The notes beneath the pieces are model-generated. The model searched no databases and had not been told where the DNA came from. It was given only the letters and a program-made list of their open reading frames with translations. The position numbers were made by a program, and so were the translations under genes. Of a DNA stretch of 64,000 bases, positions 9,910-18,853 are shown one piece after another. Each line of letters opens with the position of its first letter. The first letter of the stretch is position 1. The DNA comes from Bacteroidales bacterium UBA5226. Its GTDB lineage: Bacteria; Bacteroidota; Bacteroidia; Bacteroidales; UBA932. Where the stretch lies: assembly GCA_002409325.1 (NCBI GenBank), contig DHUU01000020.1, positions 34,980 through 98,979 of the forward strand, given 5' to 3'.

Positions 9910-10977
9910 ATGTTTGTTAATGTGTATAAGATCATTTATTGCATACTTGTGTACAGTTTCCTTTGTTCTACTCTACCAGCGCAGAGCGTTTCACATCTAA
10001 TTGAATTCAATATAGTTACATGGGATTTTGGCAATATTCGGGAAGCTGATGGATCTGTTTTTCATTCATTCCCTTTCGTCAATTCATCTTCCGGTCCTGT
10101 TAAATTCGGACATATATCACCCAGCTGTAGCTGTGTGAATGCAATATTCACTCAGGAGTCTTTTGAAAGCGGTGAGATGGGGGAGATCATCATCAGGTTC
10201 AATCCGGCAGGTGAAAAAGGCAAAGTACACAGGTATACAGACATCTATTCATCAGAGGGTACTTTCCTGGCTAAACTAAGCATTACTGCCAATGTGATCC
10301 CCCAGGAACGAACTGTTGATGAACTATATAAATTCAGGATAACAGATAATGTATACGCTACTTCGCGTCAGGTGAATATGGGGTACATCGCTATTGGAGG
10401 ATCTGCATCACAAATGATCTCCGTTATCAACACCTCATCCGTGCCAGTAACCATACAGGTGCCGCCGCGCGAAGGATCTTCCTTTTTAAGGATCGATCAC
10501 CCTGAATCGATCCCTCCCGGTGAAACAGCAAATATTGACATTACCTTTAAAATACCTAATGATCCGGATAACTATGGAATAAAAAAAGAGATTGTGCATA
10601 TCCTGGTAAATGGAGTCCGGACGTCTTTTGAACTATCCGCTTCCTGCATTTGTACGGATCGTTTTGACGAGAAGGAATCTTTTATTCCAGAAATGGTAGT
10701 TACTCCTTCCCTCGTTTCATTGAACCGGAAATTGCTTACCCGCAGTTTTGAAGGACATTTCACAATTGAGAACAGAGGCAGTGCAGATCTCTGTATCCGT
10801 GCCGTAGAAACACAAGACGGCATAAAGATCAATATAATGAAAGGAGATGTGATCCATCCCGGAGAAAGGGTGAAGATCAAGGCAGGATCACTCAAGCATG
10901 CTTTCAGCGTCTTTCTGATCACAAACGATCCCGCCCGTCCTGTGAAAGAAATACGATTCAATTATAAAGACAATTGA
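9910..10977 (+). CDS. DUF1573-type exported protein
   Basis: This protein of about 355 residues starts at the ATG at 9910, which opens a signal peptide (VNVYKIIYCILVYSFLC); a TTG 24 bp upstream is less likely. The N-terminal domain resembles DUF1573: WDFGNIREADG, FVNSSSGPVKF, then the SCSCVNA cysteine pair and a PAGEKGK turn. Later segments look like further immunoglobulin or ASPM-SPD-2-Hydin-like beta domains. Such proteins are common near Bacteroidota utilisation loci but have no settled function. The gap to the GH3 gene is only 21 bp, so it probably leads the xylan operon. Confidence 0.75.
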   Translation: MFVNVYKIIYCILVYSFLCSTLPAQSVSHLIEFNIVTWDFGNIREADGSVFHSFPFVNSSSGPVKFGHISPSCSCVNAIFTQESFESGEMGEIIIRFNPAGEKGKVHRYTDIYSSEGTFLAKLSITANVIPQERTVDELYKFRITDNVYATSRQVNMGYIAIGGSASQMISVINTSSVPVTIQVPPREGSSFLRIDHPESIPPGETANIDITFKIPNDPDNYGIKKEIVHILVNGVRTSFELSASCICTDRFDEKESFIPEMVVTPSLVSLNRKLLTRSFEGHFTIENRGSADLCIRAVETQDGIKINIMKGDVIHPGERVKIKAGSLKHAFSVFLITNDPARPVKEIRFNYKDN

Positions 10978-10998
10978 TTTAACTTAAACACCTTATAT

Positions 10999-13629
10999 AT
11001 GAAACGTTTAAAACTATTAGTCTGCGCAGCTGCGCTGATCACTCTAGTTTCTTGCAACAACAAGAGCTATGAATATCCTTTCAGGGATCCGCGTCTTTCG
11101 GTGGAAAAACGCGTTGAAAATCTGCTATCTCTTCTGACTCCCGAAGAAAAGGTCGGGCTCATGATGAACGGTTCAATTTCTGTCGACCGCCTAGGAATTC
11201 CCGCATACAACTGGTGGAATGAAGCCTGTCACGGCATTTGCTATGACGATGTAACCGTATTTCCTCAGTGTATTGCACTGGCAGCAACATTTGATGCCGC
11301 GCAACAAGAAGAGATCTACACTGCCGTATCCGACGAAGCACGTGCCGTATGGAACACAACCGACCATAACGAATTCGGCAAGACAGAAGCCACGGGCGGT
11401 ATCTGGCATCAGGGCCTGTCGTTCTGGTGTCCCAATATCAATATTTTCCGGGACCCGAGGTGGGGCCGCGGACAGGAAACCAGCGGTGAAGATCCTTACC
11501 TGGCAAGTGTCATGGGTGTAGCCACCGTCAAGGGTATGCAAGGTGATGATAAGGACTATTTCAAGACACATGCCTGCGTAAAGCACTATGCCGTTCACAG
11601 CGGACCCGAACCTCTTCGGCACAGATTTGATGTATCTGTATCAATGAGAGACCTTTGGGAGACTTACCTGCCCGCATTCAAGGAAATCGTGCAGGTAGGC
11701 AATGTTCAGGAAGTTATGTGTGCATACAACCGATATGAAGGCGAACCCTGTTGCGGAAGCGAAAGATTGCTCCAGGACATTCTTCGCAATAAATGGGGTT
11801 ATGAATCGTTGGTGCTTTCCGACTGCAGTGCCATAAACAATTTCTATACAAAAGGACAACACGAGACCCATCCCGACGCCGCCTCAGCAAGTGCTGCAGC
11901 GGTTCTGGCCGGAACAGACCTGGAATGCGGGACGAGCTATGCAGCACTCATTGAAAGTCTTGAGAAAGGACTTATCAATGAAACCGATCTTGATGTGGCA
12001 CTTACACGCATTCTCCGCTCGCGCATTGAACTGGGCATGTTTGATCCGGAAGATATGATACCATGGAAAGATCTGAAAGAAAGCACCCTGAGCAGCCCGG
12101 AAAATACCGCACTCGCCCTGAAAGCTGCCAGGGAATCCATGGTCCTTTTGAAAAATAACGGGGTACTCCCTCTTTCCAGGGACGTTAAAACCATTGCCGT
12201 TGTCGGGCCCAATGCCAACGACCCGTCCATGCATAACGGCAACTATAACGGATTTCCCACACCTGAAAACACGATCTCTATCGTTGATGCTATAAGAAAC
12301 GCTGTCCCGGGTACAGAGGTCATCTACAACAAGGCCTGTGAACTGGTGGACAGATACCTCACTACAGACCACATGCCTGACATCAACCAGGGAAAGGGCC
12401 TTTATGCAGAGTTCTTCAACAATCAGAAATTCGAAGGATCTCCTGCCAATTCAGGTTATTATACCACAGTCAACATGCGTACTTACGGAGATTACCGCTT
12501 TGCTGACAATGTCAACCAGACCAACATTTCTGCCAGACTGACAGGTAAATTCGTCGCCAGTTTTACCGGGAAAATGTACTACTCCCTGTTGGGCAGCGAC
12601 ACCTTTAAGTTTACAGTAAACGGAAGGACTGTAGCTGAACAGAAGGAGCCAGCCAGAAGATTCGGATGGTTCAGATCCTCAACTCCCACCACAACATTCC
12701 CTGTGAATAAAGGACAGACATATAATATTCAGATAGATTACACCAAAGGCGATCAGGGCTTTGCATTCCTTACTTTCAATCTTACCGAAAGGAATCTTGC
12801 CGAGTTCGACGCGCTTGCCGAAAGGGTGAAGGATGCCGACGCCATCATAGTGGTTGGAGGGATCTCTGCCCGACTTGAAGGTGAAGAAATGCCTATTTCT
12901 TTCGAAGGTTTTAATAGCGGGGACCGTACTAAGATAGAACTCCCTGACGTACAGAAAAATCTTCTTGAAGCTATGCACAAAACCGGCAAACCGGTCATAC
13001 TAGTGAACTGTTCAGGAAGTGCCATGGGTTTTGGTGATATTGAAACCCAATACGATGCACTCCTACAGGCATGGTACGGAGGCCAGGCAGCAGGACTTGC
13101 CGTTGCCGACGTTCTATTTGGCGACTACAATCCCGCAGGAAGACTGCCTGTCACATTCTACAAATCTACAGACCAGCTGCCTGATTTTGAAAATTATGAC
13201 ATGGAAGGACGTACTTACAGGTACTTCCGCGGAGAACCACTTTATGCCTTCGGATACGGACTTTCTTACACCACATTTGAATATGGCAATGCGACACTTT
13301 CCAGGAACAGCATTAAAGCCGGCAAGGGCGTGAAAGTTTCCATTCCTGTTACCAACAGTGGAAAGTATGATGGCGATGAAGTAGTACAGGTATACGTCAA
13401 AAGCCTGGACAATCCGGATGCACCGATAAAGTCTCTCAAGGGATTTAAACGGGTTAATATTCCTGCCGGCACCTCTGTCACTGTTACGATTGATCTGGAT
13501 GCCAAAGCTTTTGAATTCTATGATGAAACGGTTGACGAACTGGCTCCCCGTGCAGGAAAATATCAGATCATGTATGGTTCTTCTTCCAACGACTCAGATC
13601 TGAAGGCATTGAATTTTGAAATAGTCTAA
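10999..13629 (+). CDS. GH3 beta-glycosidase lipoprotein with PA14 insert (beta-xylosidase-like)
   Basis: The 876-residue lipoprotein has its lipobox at Cys19. The GH3 TIM-barrel domain carries WWNEACHG, the KHYAVHSGPE motif and the nucleophile Asp275 in LVLSDCSAI. A PA14-like beta domain (about 465-597, from GLYAEFFNNQ) is inserted in the second GH3 domain, and a fibronectin-type-III-like domain closes the protein (about 775-875). This architecture fits the xylan beta-1,4-xylosidase branch, but arabinofuranosidase or beta-glucosidase activity cannot be excluded. It would release xylose from the oligosaccharides made by GH10. The permease gene follows after 13 bp. Confidence 0.93.
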   Translation: MKRLKLLVCAAALITLVSCNNKSYEYPFRDPRLSVEKRVENLLSLLTPEEKVGLMMNGSISVDRLGIPAYNWWNEACHGICYDDVTVFPQCIALAATFDAAQQEEIYTAVSDEARAVWNTTDHNEFGKTEATGGIWHQGLSFWCPNINIFRDPRWGRGQETSGEDPYLASVMGVATVKGMQGDDKDYFKTHACVKHYAVHSGPEPLRHRFDVSVSMRDLWETYLPAFKEIVQVGNVQEVMCAYNRYEGEPCCGSERLLQDILRNKWGYESLVLSDCSAINNFYTKGQHETHPDAASASAAAVLAGTDLECGTSYAALIESLEKGLINETDLDVALTRILRSRIELGMFDPEDMIPWKDLKESTLSSPENTALALKAARESMVLLKNNGVLPLSRDVKTIAVVGPNANDPSMHNGNYNGFPTPENTISIVDAIRNAVPGTEVIYNKACELVDRYLTTDHMPDINQGKGLYAEFFNNQKFEGSPANSGYYTTVNMRTYGDYRFADNVNQTNISARLTGKFVASFTGKMYYSLLGSDTFKFTVNGRTVAEQKEPARRFGWFRSSTPTTTFPVNKGQTYNIQIDYTKGDQGFAFLTFNLTERNLAEFDALAERVKDADAIIVVGGISARLEGEEMPISFEGFNSGDRTKIELPDVQKNLLEAMHKTGKPVILVNCSGSAMGFGDIETQYDALLQAWYGGQAAGLAVADVLFGDYNPAGRLPVTFYKSTDQLPDFENYDMEGRTYRYFRGEPLYAFGYGLSYTTFEYGNATLSRNSIKAGKGVKVSIPVTNSGKYDGDEVVQVYVKSLDNPDAPIKSLKGFKRVNIPAGTSVTVTIDLDAKAFEFYDETVDELAPRAGKYQIMYGSSSNDSDLKALNFEIV

Positions 13630-13642
13630 ATTACTGTTCATC

Positions 13643-15094
13643 ATGAGCAATTCTACTGAAAAGATCTCTGTCATAGAAAAAATCGGATACAGTCTGGGTG
13701 ACCTGGCGGCAAACCTGATCTTCCAGACCCTGATGACTTTCCTTGCCTTTTTTTACACCGATGTGTACAAGATCCCCCCTGCGACTGCTTCCTTTATTAT
13801 TTTCTTCGGAGGCATGTTCGGGGCATTTTTCAATCCCATAATGGGTATCATTGCAGACAGGACCACTACACGATGGGGCAAATTTCGTCCCTGGATCCTG
13901 TGGACCGCGGTACCATTTGGAGCAATGGCTATACTGGCTTTTAGCACCCCTGATTTCAGCCCTTCCGGTAAAGTTGTCTATGCTTTCATCACCTACCTGC
14001 TGCTGGTGGTGGTGTATTCGGCCAACAACCTCCCTTACGCATCGCTGAGTGGTGTGATCACCGGGAATATGGCTGAACGGAACAGCCTTTCCTCGTACAG
14101 ATTTGTAGCGGTGACTATAGCCCAGCTGATTGTTCAGAGTTTCTTACTGCCTCTGGCCCTGGTTCTGGGTGACGGAGACAAAACTAAAGGCTTTGAAAAT
14201 ACCATGATGCTTTTTGCAGCCATTGGTGTCGTCTTCTTTATTATCACCTTCCTTACCACAAAGGAAAGGATCATTCCCAAACCGGAACAAAAGTCTAGTG
14301 TAAAAGAAGATCTGCGTGACCTGGTAAGGAACAAACCCTGGATTGTCATGCTCATAGTAACGGTTTTCATATTCATCACCCTCTCCCTGAAAGGCGGCAT
14401 GTACGTATACTACTTTGAAAACTACCTGAGCCGGGAACATCTGGGAGAATTTCTTGAAAAGATTCTTGAAAAAATTGGGCTAAGCCAACTCTCCGATTAT
14501 TCAGCTTCGGGGGCGGAGGATGTCGCCTCAATAGGTTTCAGCCTGTTCAATGCAGCCGGAATTGTTACCACAATTATCGGGATAGCCATCTCCAAATCCC
14601 TGGCCGACCGGTTTGGCAAACGCGATGTTTTCGGATGCAGCCTCTTCCTTTCCGCCCTGTGCCTGCTTATGTTCTATTTCTACAGTCCCGAGGCCGTCGG
14701 GCTTGTTTTTGCCACGCAAATGTTGCACGGGTTCTTCTACGGCATTTCCACACCACTTCTTTGGGCCATGATCGCAGATGTGGCTGATTATTCCGAATGG
14801 AAAAATTCACGCAGAGCCACCGCCATCATTTTCTCGGCCATGATATTTGGTTTGAAAGCCGGTCTGAGCATTGGCGGAGCGCTTGTTGCCGGTATCCTGG
14901 CCAGTTACGGTTACAGCGAACAACTTGCCGTTCAGTCTGCAGAAACCGTAAACGGGATCAAACTGTCACTGAGTATATACCCTATGCTTACATTTTTTGT
15001 GAGCGTTGCCTGTCTGTTCTTTTATGAGATCAACAAAAAAATGGAAGTCCGGCTTCAGGAAGAACTGTCCGCACGCCGTACAGAGAACAAGTAA
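13643..15094 (+). CDS. GPH/MFS sugar:cation symporter (xyloside permease-like)
   Basis: This 483-residue integral membrane protein has about 12 hydrophobic segments. The N-terminus (EKIGYSLGDLAANLIFQ) and the loop GIIADRTTTRWGKFRPWILW are hallmarks of the glycoside-pentoside-hexuronide symporter family. These proteins move mono- or disaccharides across the inner membrane with H+ or Na+. Its place inside the GH3-GH10-GH43 operon points to xylose or short xylo-oligosaccharides, which is inference. Confidence 0.93.
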   Translation: MSNSTEKISVIEKIGYSLGDLAANLIFQTLMTFLAFFYTDVYKIPPATASFIIFFGGMFGAFFNPIMGIIADRTTTRWGKFRPWILWTAVPFGAMAILAFSTPDFSPSGKVVYAFITYLLLVVVYSANNLPYASLSGVITGNMAERNSLSSYRFVAVTIAQLIVQSFLLPLALVLGDGDKTKGFENTMMLFAAIGVVFFIITFLTTKERIIPKPEQKSSVKEDLRDLVRNKPWIVMLIVTVFIFITLSLKGGMYVYYFENYLSREHLGEFLEKILEKIGLSQLSDYSASGAEDVASIGFSLFNAAGIVTTIIGIAISKSLADRFGKRDVFGCSLFLSALCLLMFYFYSPEAVGLVFATQMLHGFFYGISTPLLWAMIADVADYSEWKNSRRATAIIFSAMIFGLKAGLSIGGALVAGILASYGYSEQLAVQSAETVNGIKLSLSIYPMLTFFVSVACLFFYEINKKMEVRLQEELSARRTENK

Positions 15095-15120
15095 TAGAGA
15101 AATAACTAAATGACTGACTT

Positions 15121-16254
15121 ATGAATACAATTTTCAGGGTCATGCTCCCTGCACTTGCCTCGTTGCTGGTTAGCGCCTGCGGGCAGACACATCAGGAAAC
15201 GCAGCCTTCGCTTAAAGAGGCTTTATCCGGGAAATTCCTTATAGGTACGGCAATGAATGCCGCCCAGATTGAAGAAACAGATACCGCCTCGGTCAGAGTT
15301 ATTAAAGAACAATTTAATGCCATTGTGGCGGAGAATTGCATGAAGAGCGAGTCGATCCAGCCGAAGGAAGGCGTATATGATTTTGCCCTGGCCGATAAAT
15401 TTGTTGAATTCGGGGAAAGAAATAACATGTATCTGTCCGGACATGTGCTAATATGGCATTCCCAGGCTCCTGCCTGGTTCTTCACCGACAGCACGGGAAG
15501 TGACGTTACGCGTGAAGTAATGATAGAACGGATGAAAACACATATACAGACGGTCATGGAACATTATAAAGGACGGGTAAAAGAATGGGAAGTGGTGAAT
15601 GAAGCCATTATGGACGACGGGACCTACCGCAAAACTAAATTCTATGAGATTATTGGCGAGGATTATGTTCCTTTGGCTTTTCAGTTTGCCCGGGAGACCG
15701 ACCCCGATGCAGCACTCTATTATAACGATTATTCAATGGCCAATCCCGGCAGACGCGCAGGCGTAGTTTCCATGGTAAAAAAACTGCAGGAAGCCGGAAT
15801 CAGGGTGGACGGTATTGGCATGCAAACCCACGTGGGCCTGGATTACCCCGATCTGGCCGAATACGAAAAAAGCTTAGAAGCCTTTGCTGATTTGGGTGTC
15901 AAGGTAATGATCACAGAAATGGATGTTACTTTATTACCTTTCCCGGACCTGGCTGCAGGGGCCGATGTAAACGTCTCTTTCGAATACCAGCAAAAAATGA
16001 ACCCGTACGCTCAGGGGTTGCCGGATTCGGTGAACGCTTTGTTTGAAAAAAGATACCTGGACTTCTTTACAATTTTTTTAAAGCATAAAGATGTGATTTC
16101 CAGGGTAACACTCTGGGGCGTCTACGATCAGCAATCATGGAGGAATAACTGGCCCATTCCAGGGAGAACCGACTATTCCCTGTTATTCGACCGTCAGAAT
16201 AAGCCAAAACCCGTTGTTTCACAAGTAATTACAGAAGCATTAAAAGCAAACTGA
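15121..16254 (+). CDS. GH10 endo-beta-1,4-xylanase lipoprotein
   Basis: The 377-residue lipoprotein (Cys20 in LLVSACGQ) is a single GH10 domain of usual size. The acid/base Glu161 lies in WEVVNEAIMDD and the nucleophile Glu266 in MITEMDV. Further GH10 landmarks are NCMKSESIQP, GHVLIWHSQAPAWFF and the C-terminal VTLWGVYDQQSW. It would cleave the xylan backbone at the cell surface or in the periplasm. No carbohydrate-binding module is present. It lies 26 bp after the permease gene and 2 bp before the GH43 gene. This gene is the strongest evidence that the locus targets xylan. Confidence 0.96.
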   Translation: MNTIFRVMLPALASLLVSACGQTHQETQPSLKEALSGKFLIGTAMNAAQIEETDTASVRVIKEQFNAIVAENCMKSESIQPKEGVYDFALADKFVEFGERNNMYLSGHVLIWHSQAPAWFFTDSTGSDVTREVMIERMKTHIQTVMEHYKGRVKEWEVVNEAIMDDGTYRKTKFYEIIGEDYVPLAFQFARETDPDAALYYNDYSMANPGRRAGVVSMVKKLQEAGIRVDGIGMQTHVGLDYPDLAEYEKSLEAFADLGVKVMITEMDVTLLPFPDLAAGADVNVSFEYQQKMNPYAQGLPDSVNALFEKRYLDFFTIFLKHKDVISRVTLWGVYDQQSWRNNWPIPGRTDYSLLFDRQNKPKPVVSQVITEALKAN

Positions 16255-16256
16255 TT

Positions 16257-17228
16257 ATGAAAAAACCAAGATACCTTATCCCCCATTTGTATACGGCAGA
16301 TCCGTCAGTTCATCTGTTTAACGGACGGCTCTACATTTACCCCTCCCACGATATTGAATCGGGAATTCCCGAAAACGACAACGGAGATCATTTTGATATG
16401 CGCGACTACCACGTCTTCTCCATGGAAACTCCGGAAAGCGAAGTTACAGACCACGGAGTGGCTTTGGATGTAAAGGACATTCCCTGGGCCGGACGCCAGC
16501 TATGGGATTGTGACACAGCATACAAAAACGGCCTTTATTACCTGTATTTTCCCTTAAAAGACAAAACCGACATTTTCCGTATAGGAGTTGCCGTGAGCCA
16601 TAAGCCCGAAGGACCTTTCAAACCCCTGGACGCCCCGATGCACGGAAGCTATTCCATAGATCCCTGTGTATTCCGGGACGATGACGGATCCCACTATATG
16701 TACTTCGGAGGACTTTGGGGGGGGCAGTTACAGCGTTACCGCCACAACAAGGCTATAGAATGCGGCCAAGAACCCGAAAGCGACCAGCCGGCACTTCCCT
16801 CAAGGGTAGCCCGGCTGGGTGACGATATGCTTCAGTTTGCAGAAGAACCTAAGGATGTGGTCCTGCTGGACCCTGAAGGACAAGTGCTGAAGGCGGGCGA
16901 TCACGACCGGCGCTTCTTTGAAGCATCATGGATGCATAAATACAACGGGATATACTATTTTTCCTATTCTACCGGGAATACCCACAAACTCTGTTACGCC
17001 ACGGGAGATAACCCTTATGGGCCTTTCACCTACCAGGGGGTGATCCTTACTCCGGTAGTAGGCTGGACAACACACCATTGTATCATTGAATTCAAAGGCC
17101 GCTGGTACTTGTTCTTTCACGACAGTGTACCTTCAGCAGGCAAGACATGGCTGCGCAGCCTAAAGGTTACAGAATTGGAATACAAGCAAGATGGAAGCAT
17201 CGTAACGATAGACGGTGGAGGTGCATAA
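16257..17228 (+). CDS. GH43 glycosidase (beta-xylosidase/alpha-arabinofuranosidase type)
   Basis: This 323-residue protein is a compact five-bladed GH43 domain. The base Asp15 lies in YTADPSVH, the pKa-modulating Asp135 in YSIDPCVFRDDDG, and the acid Glu222 in RRFFEASWMHKYN. There is no signal peptide, so it should act in the cytoplasm on oligosaccharides brought in by the permease. The short single-domain form resembles the intracellular GH43_1-like xylosidase group. The start lies 2 bp after the GH10 stop. It is the last gene of the operon and converges on the GH130 gene 20 bp away. Confidence 0.92.
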   Translation: MKKPRYLIPHLYTADPSVHLFNGRLYIYPSHDIESGIPENDNGDHFDMRDYHVFSMETPESEVTDHGVALDVKDIPWAGRQLWDCDTAYKNGLYYLYFPLKDKTDIFRIGVAVSHKPEGPFKPLDAPMHGSYSIDPCVFRDDDGSHYMYFGGLWGGQLQRYRHNKAIECGQEPESDQPALPSRVARLGDDMLQFAEEPKDVVLLDPEGQVLKAGDHDRRFFEASWMHKYNGIYYFSYSTGNTHKLCYATGDNPYGPFTYQGVILTPVVGWTTHHCIIEFKGRWYLFFHDSVPSAGKTWLRSLKVTELEYKQDGSIVTIDGGGA

Positions 17229-17248
17229 TATCTGATATAGGACAAGGA

Positions 17249-18415
17249 TCAGATTTGCCCGTTCAAGGTGAGCATGTTGTTGATGGTCTTTACAGAGGCT
17301 GCACTGGTCAATCCGTCCGGCGCCGTATTGAAACAGTAATCCAGCAGAATATCTTCTGTAGTGGTGGCTACGTGCATACGTGAATCACTCGAAGCGTAAT
17401 AGATCAGTATAGTTCCATCTTCCCGGCGGATCCATCCATTGGAAAAAAGCACATTGGATACATCCCCTGTACGCTCTTCGCCCTGCGGGGCCATGAAATG
17501 GCCTGCGGGCTCTGCAATAACCCGCCATGGCTCTTTTAGTGATGTTACATAAAGGTATAACACGTAGCGGAGGCCAGCAGCGCAGTTCCTGACCCCGTGC
17601 GCCAGGTGAAGCCAGCCTTCAGACGTTTTCAGGGGAGCAGGTCCTTCTCCGTTCTTGAGTTCCTTTATGGTATGGTAATGCCTTTTATTGACAATGATTT
17701 CCCTGTCTGCCCGGGCATTAGTAATATTATCCACAAGGGCCCATCCTATCCCCCCGCCGTTTCCGGCATCTATGAACCCGTCCTGGGGCCTTGTATAGAA
17801 AGCGTATTTTCCGTCAACAAATTCCGGATGCAGCACTACATTGCGCTGCTGGCTGCGGGATTTCAGGTCGGGAAGCCTTTCCCAGTCAACCAGGTCCCTG
17901 GTTCTTGCAATCCCTGCCGAGGCGATGGCCGAAGACAGGTCACCGGCCGGAGCGGAGGGATCCTTTCTCTCGGCACAGAAAATCCCGTAAATCCAGCCGT
18001 CCTGGTGCTCCACCAGACGCATGTCATACATGTTGGTTGTGGGTTCTCCCCACTCGGGCATGGTAATCGGTCTTTCCCAGAAACGGAATCCGTTGATTCC
18101 GTCAGGACTTTCTGCTATAGCAAAGAATGATTTCCTGTCATAGCCTTCCACTCTGGCGGCCAGCAGGTAGTGTCCTTTCCATAACATGGCCCCCGAATTA
18201 AAAACGGCATTGAATCCATAACGCTGCAATAACCGGGGATTTGTGGCTGGATTCAGATCATAACGCCAGCCCAGGGGAATGTGGCCGGTAGTCAGAACAG
18301 GATACAGGTAACGGCTGAACCATCCTGAAATATCTTCTATGGGGACATTGCTGCGGGACAGGACTGCATCCTGTTGTCTTTTGAGACTGTTCAATCTTAT
18401 TTTAAAAACATCCAT
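17249..18415 (-). CDS. GH130_1 4-O-beta-D-mannosyl-D-glucose phosphorylase
   Basis: From the ATG at 18415 the protein has 388 residues with no signal peptide, so it is cytoplasmic. It closely resembles the Bacteroides fragilis mannosylglucose phosphorylase: AARVEGYDRKSFFA, WGEPTTNMYDMRL, SQQRNVVLHPEFVDGKYAFY, TRPQDGFIDAGNGGGIGW, GEGPAPLKT, YYASSDSRMHVATTTED. Asp131 in NMYDMRL falls at the same number as the catalytic acid described for that enzyme. The reaction is phosphorolysis of mannosyl-beta-1,4-glucose to mannose-1-phosphate and glucose. No mannobiose epimerase or GH26 mannanase, its usual partners, lies in the window. It is divergent from the second susC. Confidence 0.92.
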   Translation of the reverse strand: MDVFKIRLNSLKRQQDAVLSRSNVPIEDISGWFSRYLYPVLTTGHIPLGWRYDLNPATNPRLLQRYGFNAVFNSGAMLWKGHYLLAARVEGYDRKSFFAIAESPDGINGFRFWERPITMPEWGEPTTNMYDMRLVEHQDGWIYGIFCAERKDPSAPAGDLSSAIASAGIARTRDLVDWERLPDLKSRSQQRNVVLHPEFVDGKYAFYTRPQDGFIDAGNGGGIGWALVDNITNARADREIIVNKRHYHTIKELKNGEGPAPLKTSEGWLHLAHGVRNCAAGLRYVLYLYVTSLKEPWRVIAEPAGHFMAPQGEERTGDVSNVLFSNGWIRREDGTILIYYASSDSRMHVATTTEDILLDYCFNTAPDGLTSAASVKTINNMLTLNGQI

Positions 18416-18532
18416 AATAAAAATATCGGAAAGAGGCGCCGGGCAACGATTGTAAAACCATGCTGCAGACGCCTCTTCTGACACAACTAACCCAATCCTA
18501 ACCGTAAGACAATTCGTCTAACTTTTACGATA

Positions 18533-18563
18533 CAAATGTAGGTCCGGCGTTACATTAAATCAA
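18533..18563 (-). promoter_or_regulatory. Promoter of the GH130 gene
   Basis: On the reverse strand TACATTTG (18540-18533) matches the Bacteroidota -7 box TAnnTTTG exactly. A TTG at 18563-18561 lies 20 bp upstream and fits the -33 element. Transcription would start near 18527, about 110 nt before the ATG. Confidence 0.6.
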
Positions 18564-18701
18564 GTATTATTTTATCAAAGATTATACCTTTTTTTAGGGA
18601 CAAAACATCCTGCATTGAAAAAGAATGATTACCTTGTGCTTGTATTCATTCTATTCTTAATAAGATCTATTTTCATACTCAGTTTTAAGGAAATAGCTAT
18701 G

Positions 18702-18721
18702 AATGACAAAAAAGTGTCATT
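18702..18721. repeat. Perfect inverted repeat, 7-bp arms and 6-bp spacer
   Basis: AATGACA (18702-18708) and TGTCATT (18715-18721) flank AAAAAG. It lies 40 bp upstream of the -7-like box of susC, where an activator could bind. It has the same geometry as the repeat at 3241-3260 but a different sequence. Confidence 0.4.
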
Positions 18722-18761
18722 TTCAGATAAAATAATACTTATTTTTTGATCATTAATCTTG

Positions 18762-18769
18762 TATATTTG
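18762..18769 (+). promoter_or_regulatory. -7 box for the second susC operon
   Basis: TATATTTG matches TAnnTTTG. No clear TTTG lies about 20 bp upstream; the nearest (18745-18748) is only 13 bp away. A weak -33 element would suit a promoter that needs an activator. Confidence 0.45.
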
Positions 18770-18853
18770 AAAGTTGAATTGACCAGCTCAGAGAAACAAA
18801 AACTTAATTTATCACTAAATTTATAACTATCTATTAACCAAAAAACTAAACGT

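Larger units (their letters stand above)
18416..18853. promoter_or_regulatory. Divergent intergenic region, GH130 gene and second susC
   Basis: This 438-bp stretch contains no gene. It holds a good reverse promoter for the GH130 gene (18533-18563), an inverted repeat (18702-18721) and a forward -7-like box (18762-18769). The untranslated leaders would be about 110 nt for the GH130 gene and about 80 nt for susC. Nothing resembling a known riboswitch was recognised. Confidence 0.5.

Noticed and set aside
9867..9920. Short frame (17 codons, MKRVHLIASTYFLSYVC) ending on the DUF1573 start
   Set aside because: It could be a coupling leader or a frameshifted signal peptide, but it has no codon bias or conservation evidence and the DUF1573 protein already has a signal peptide from 9910.
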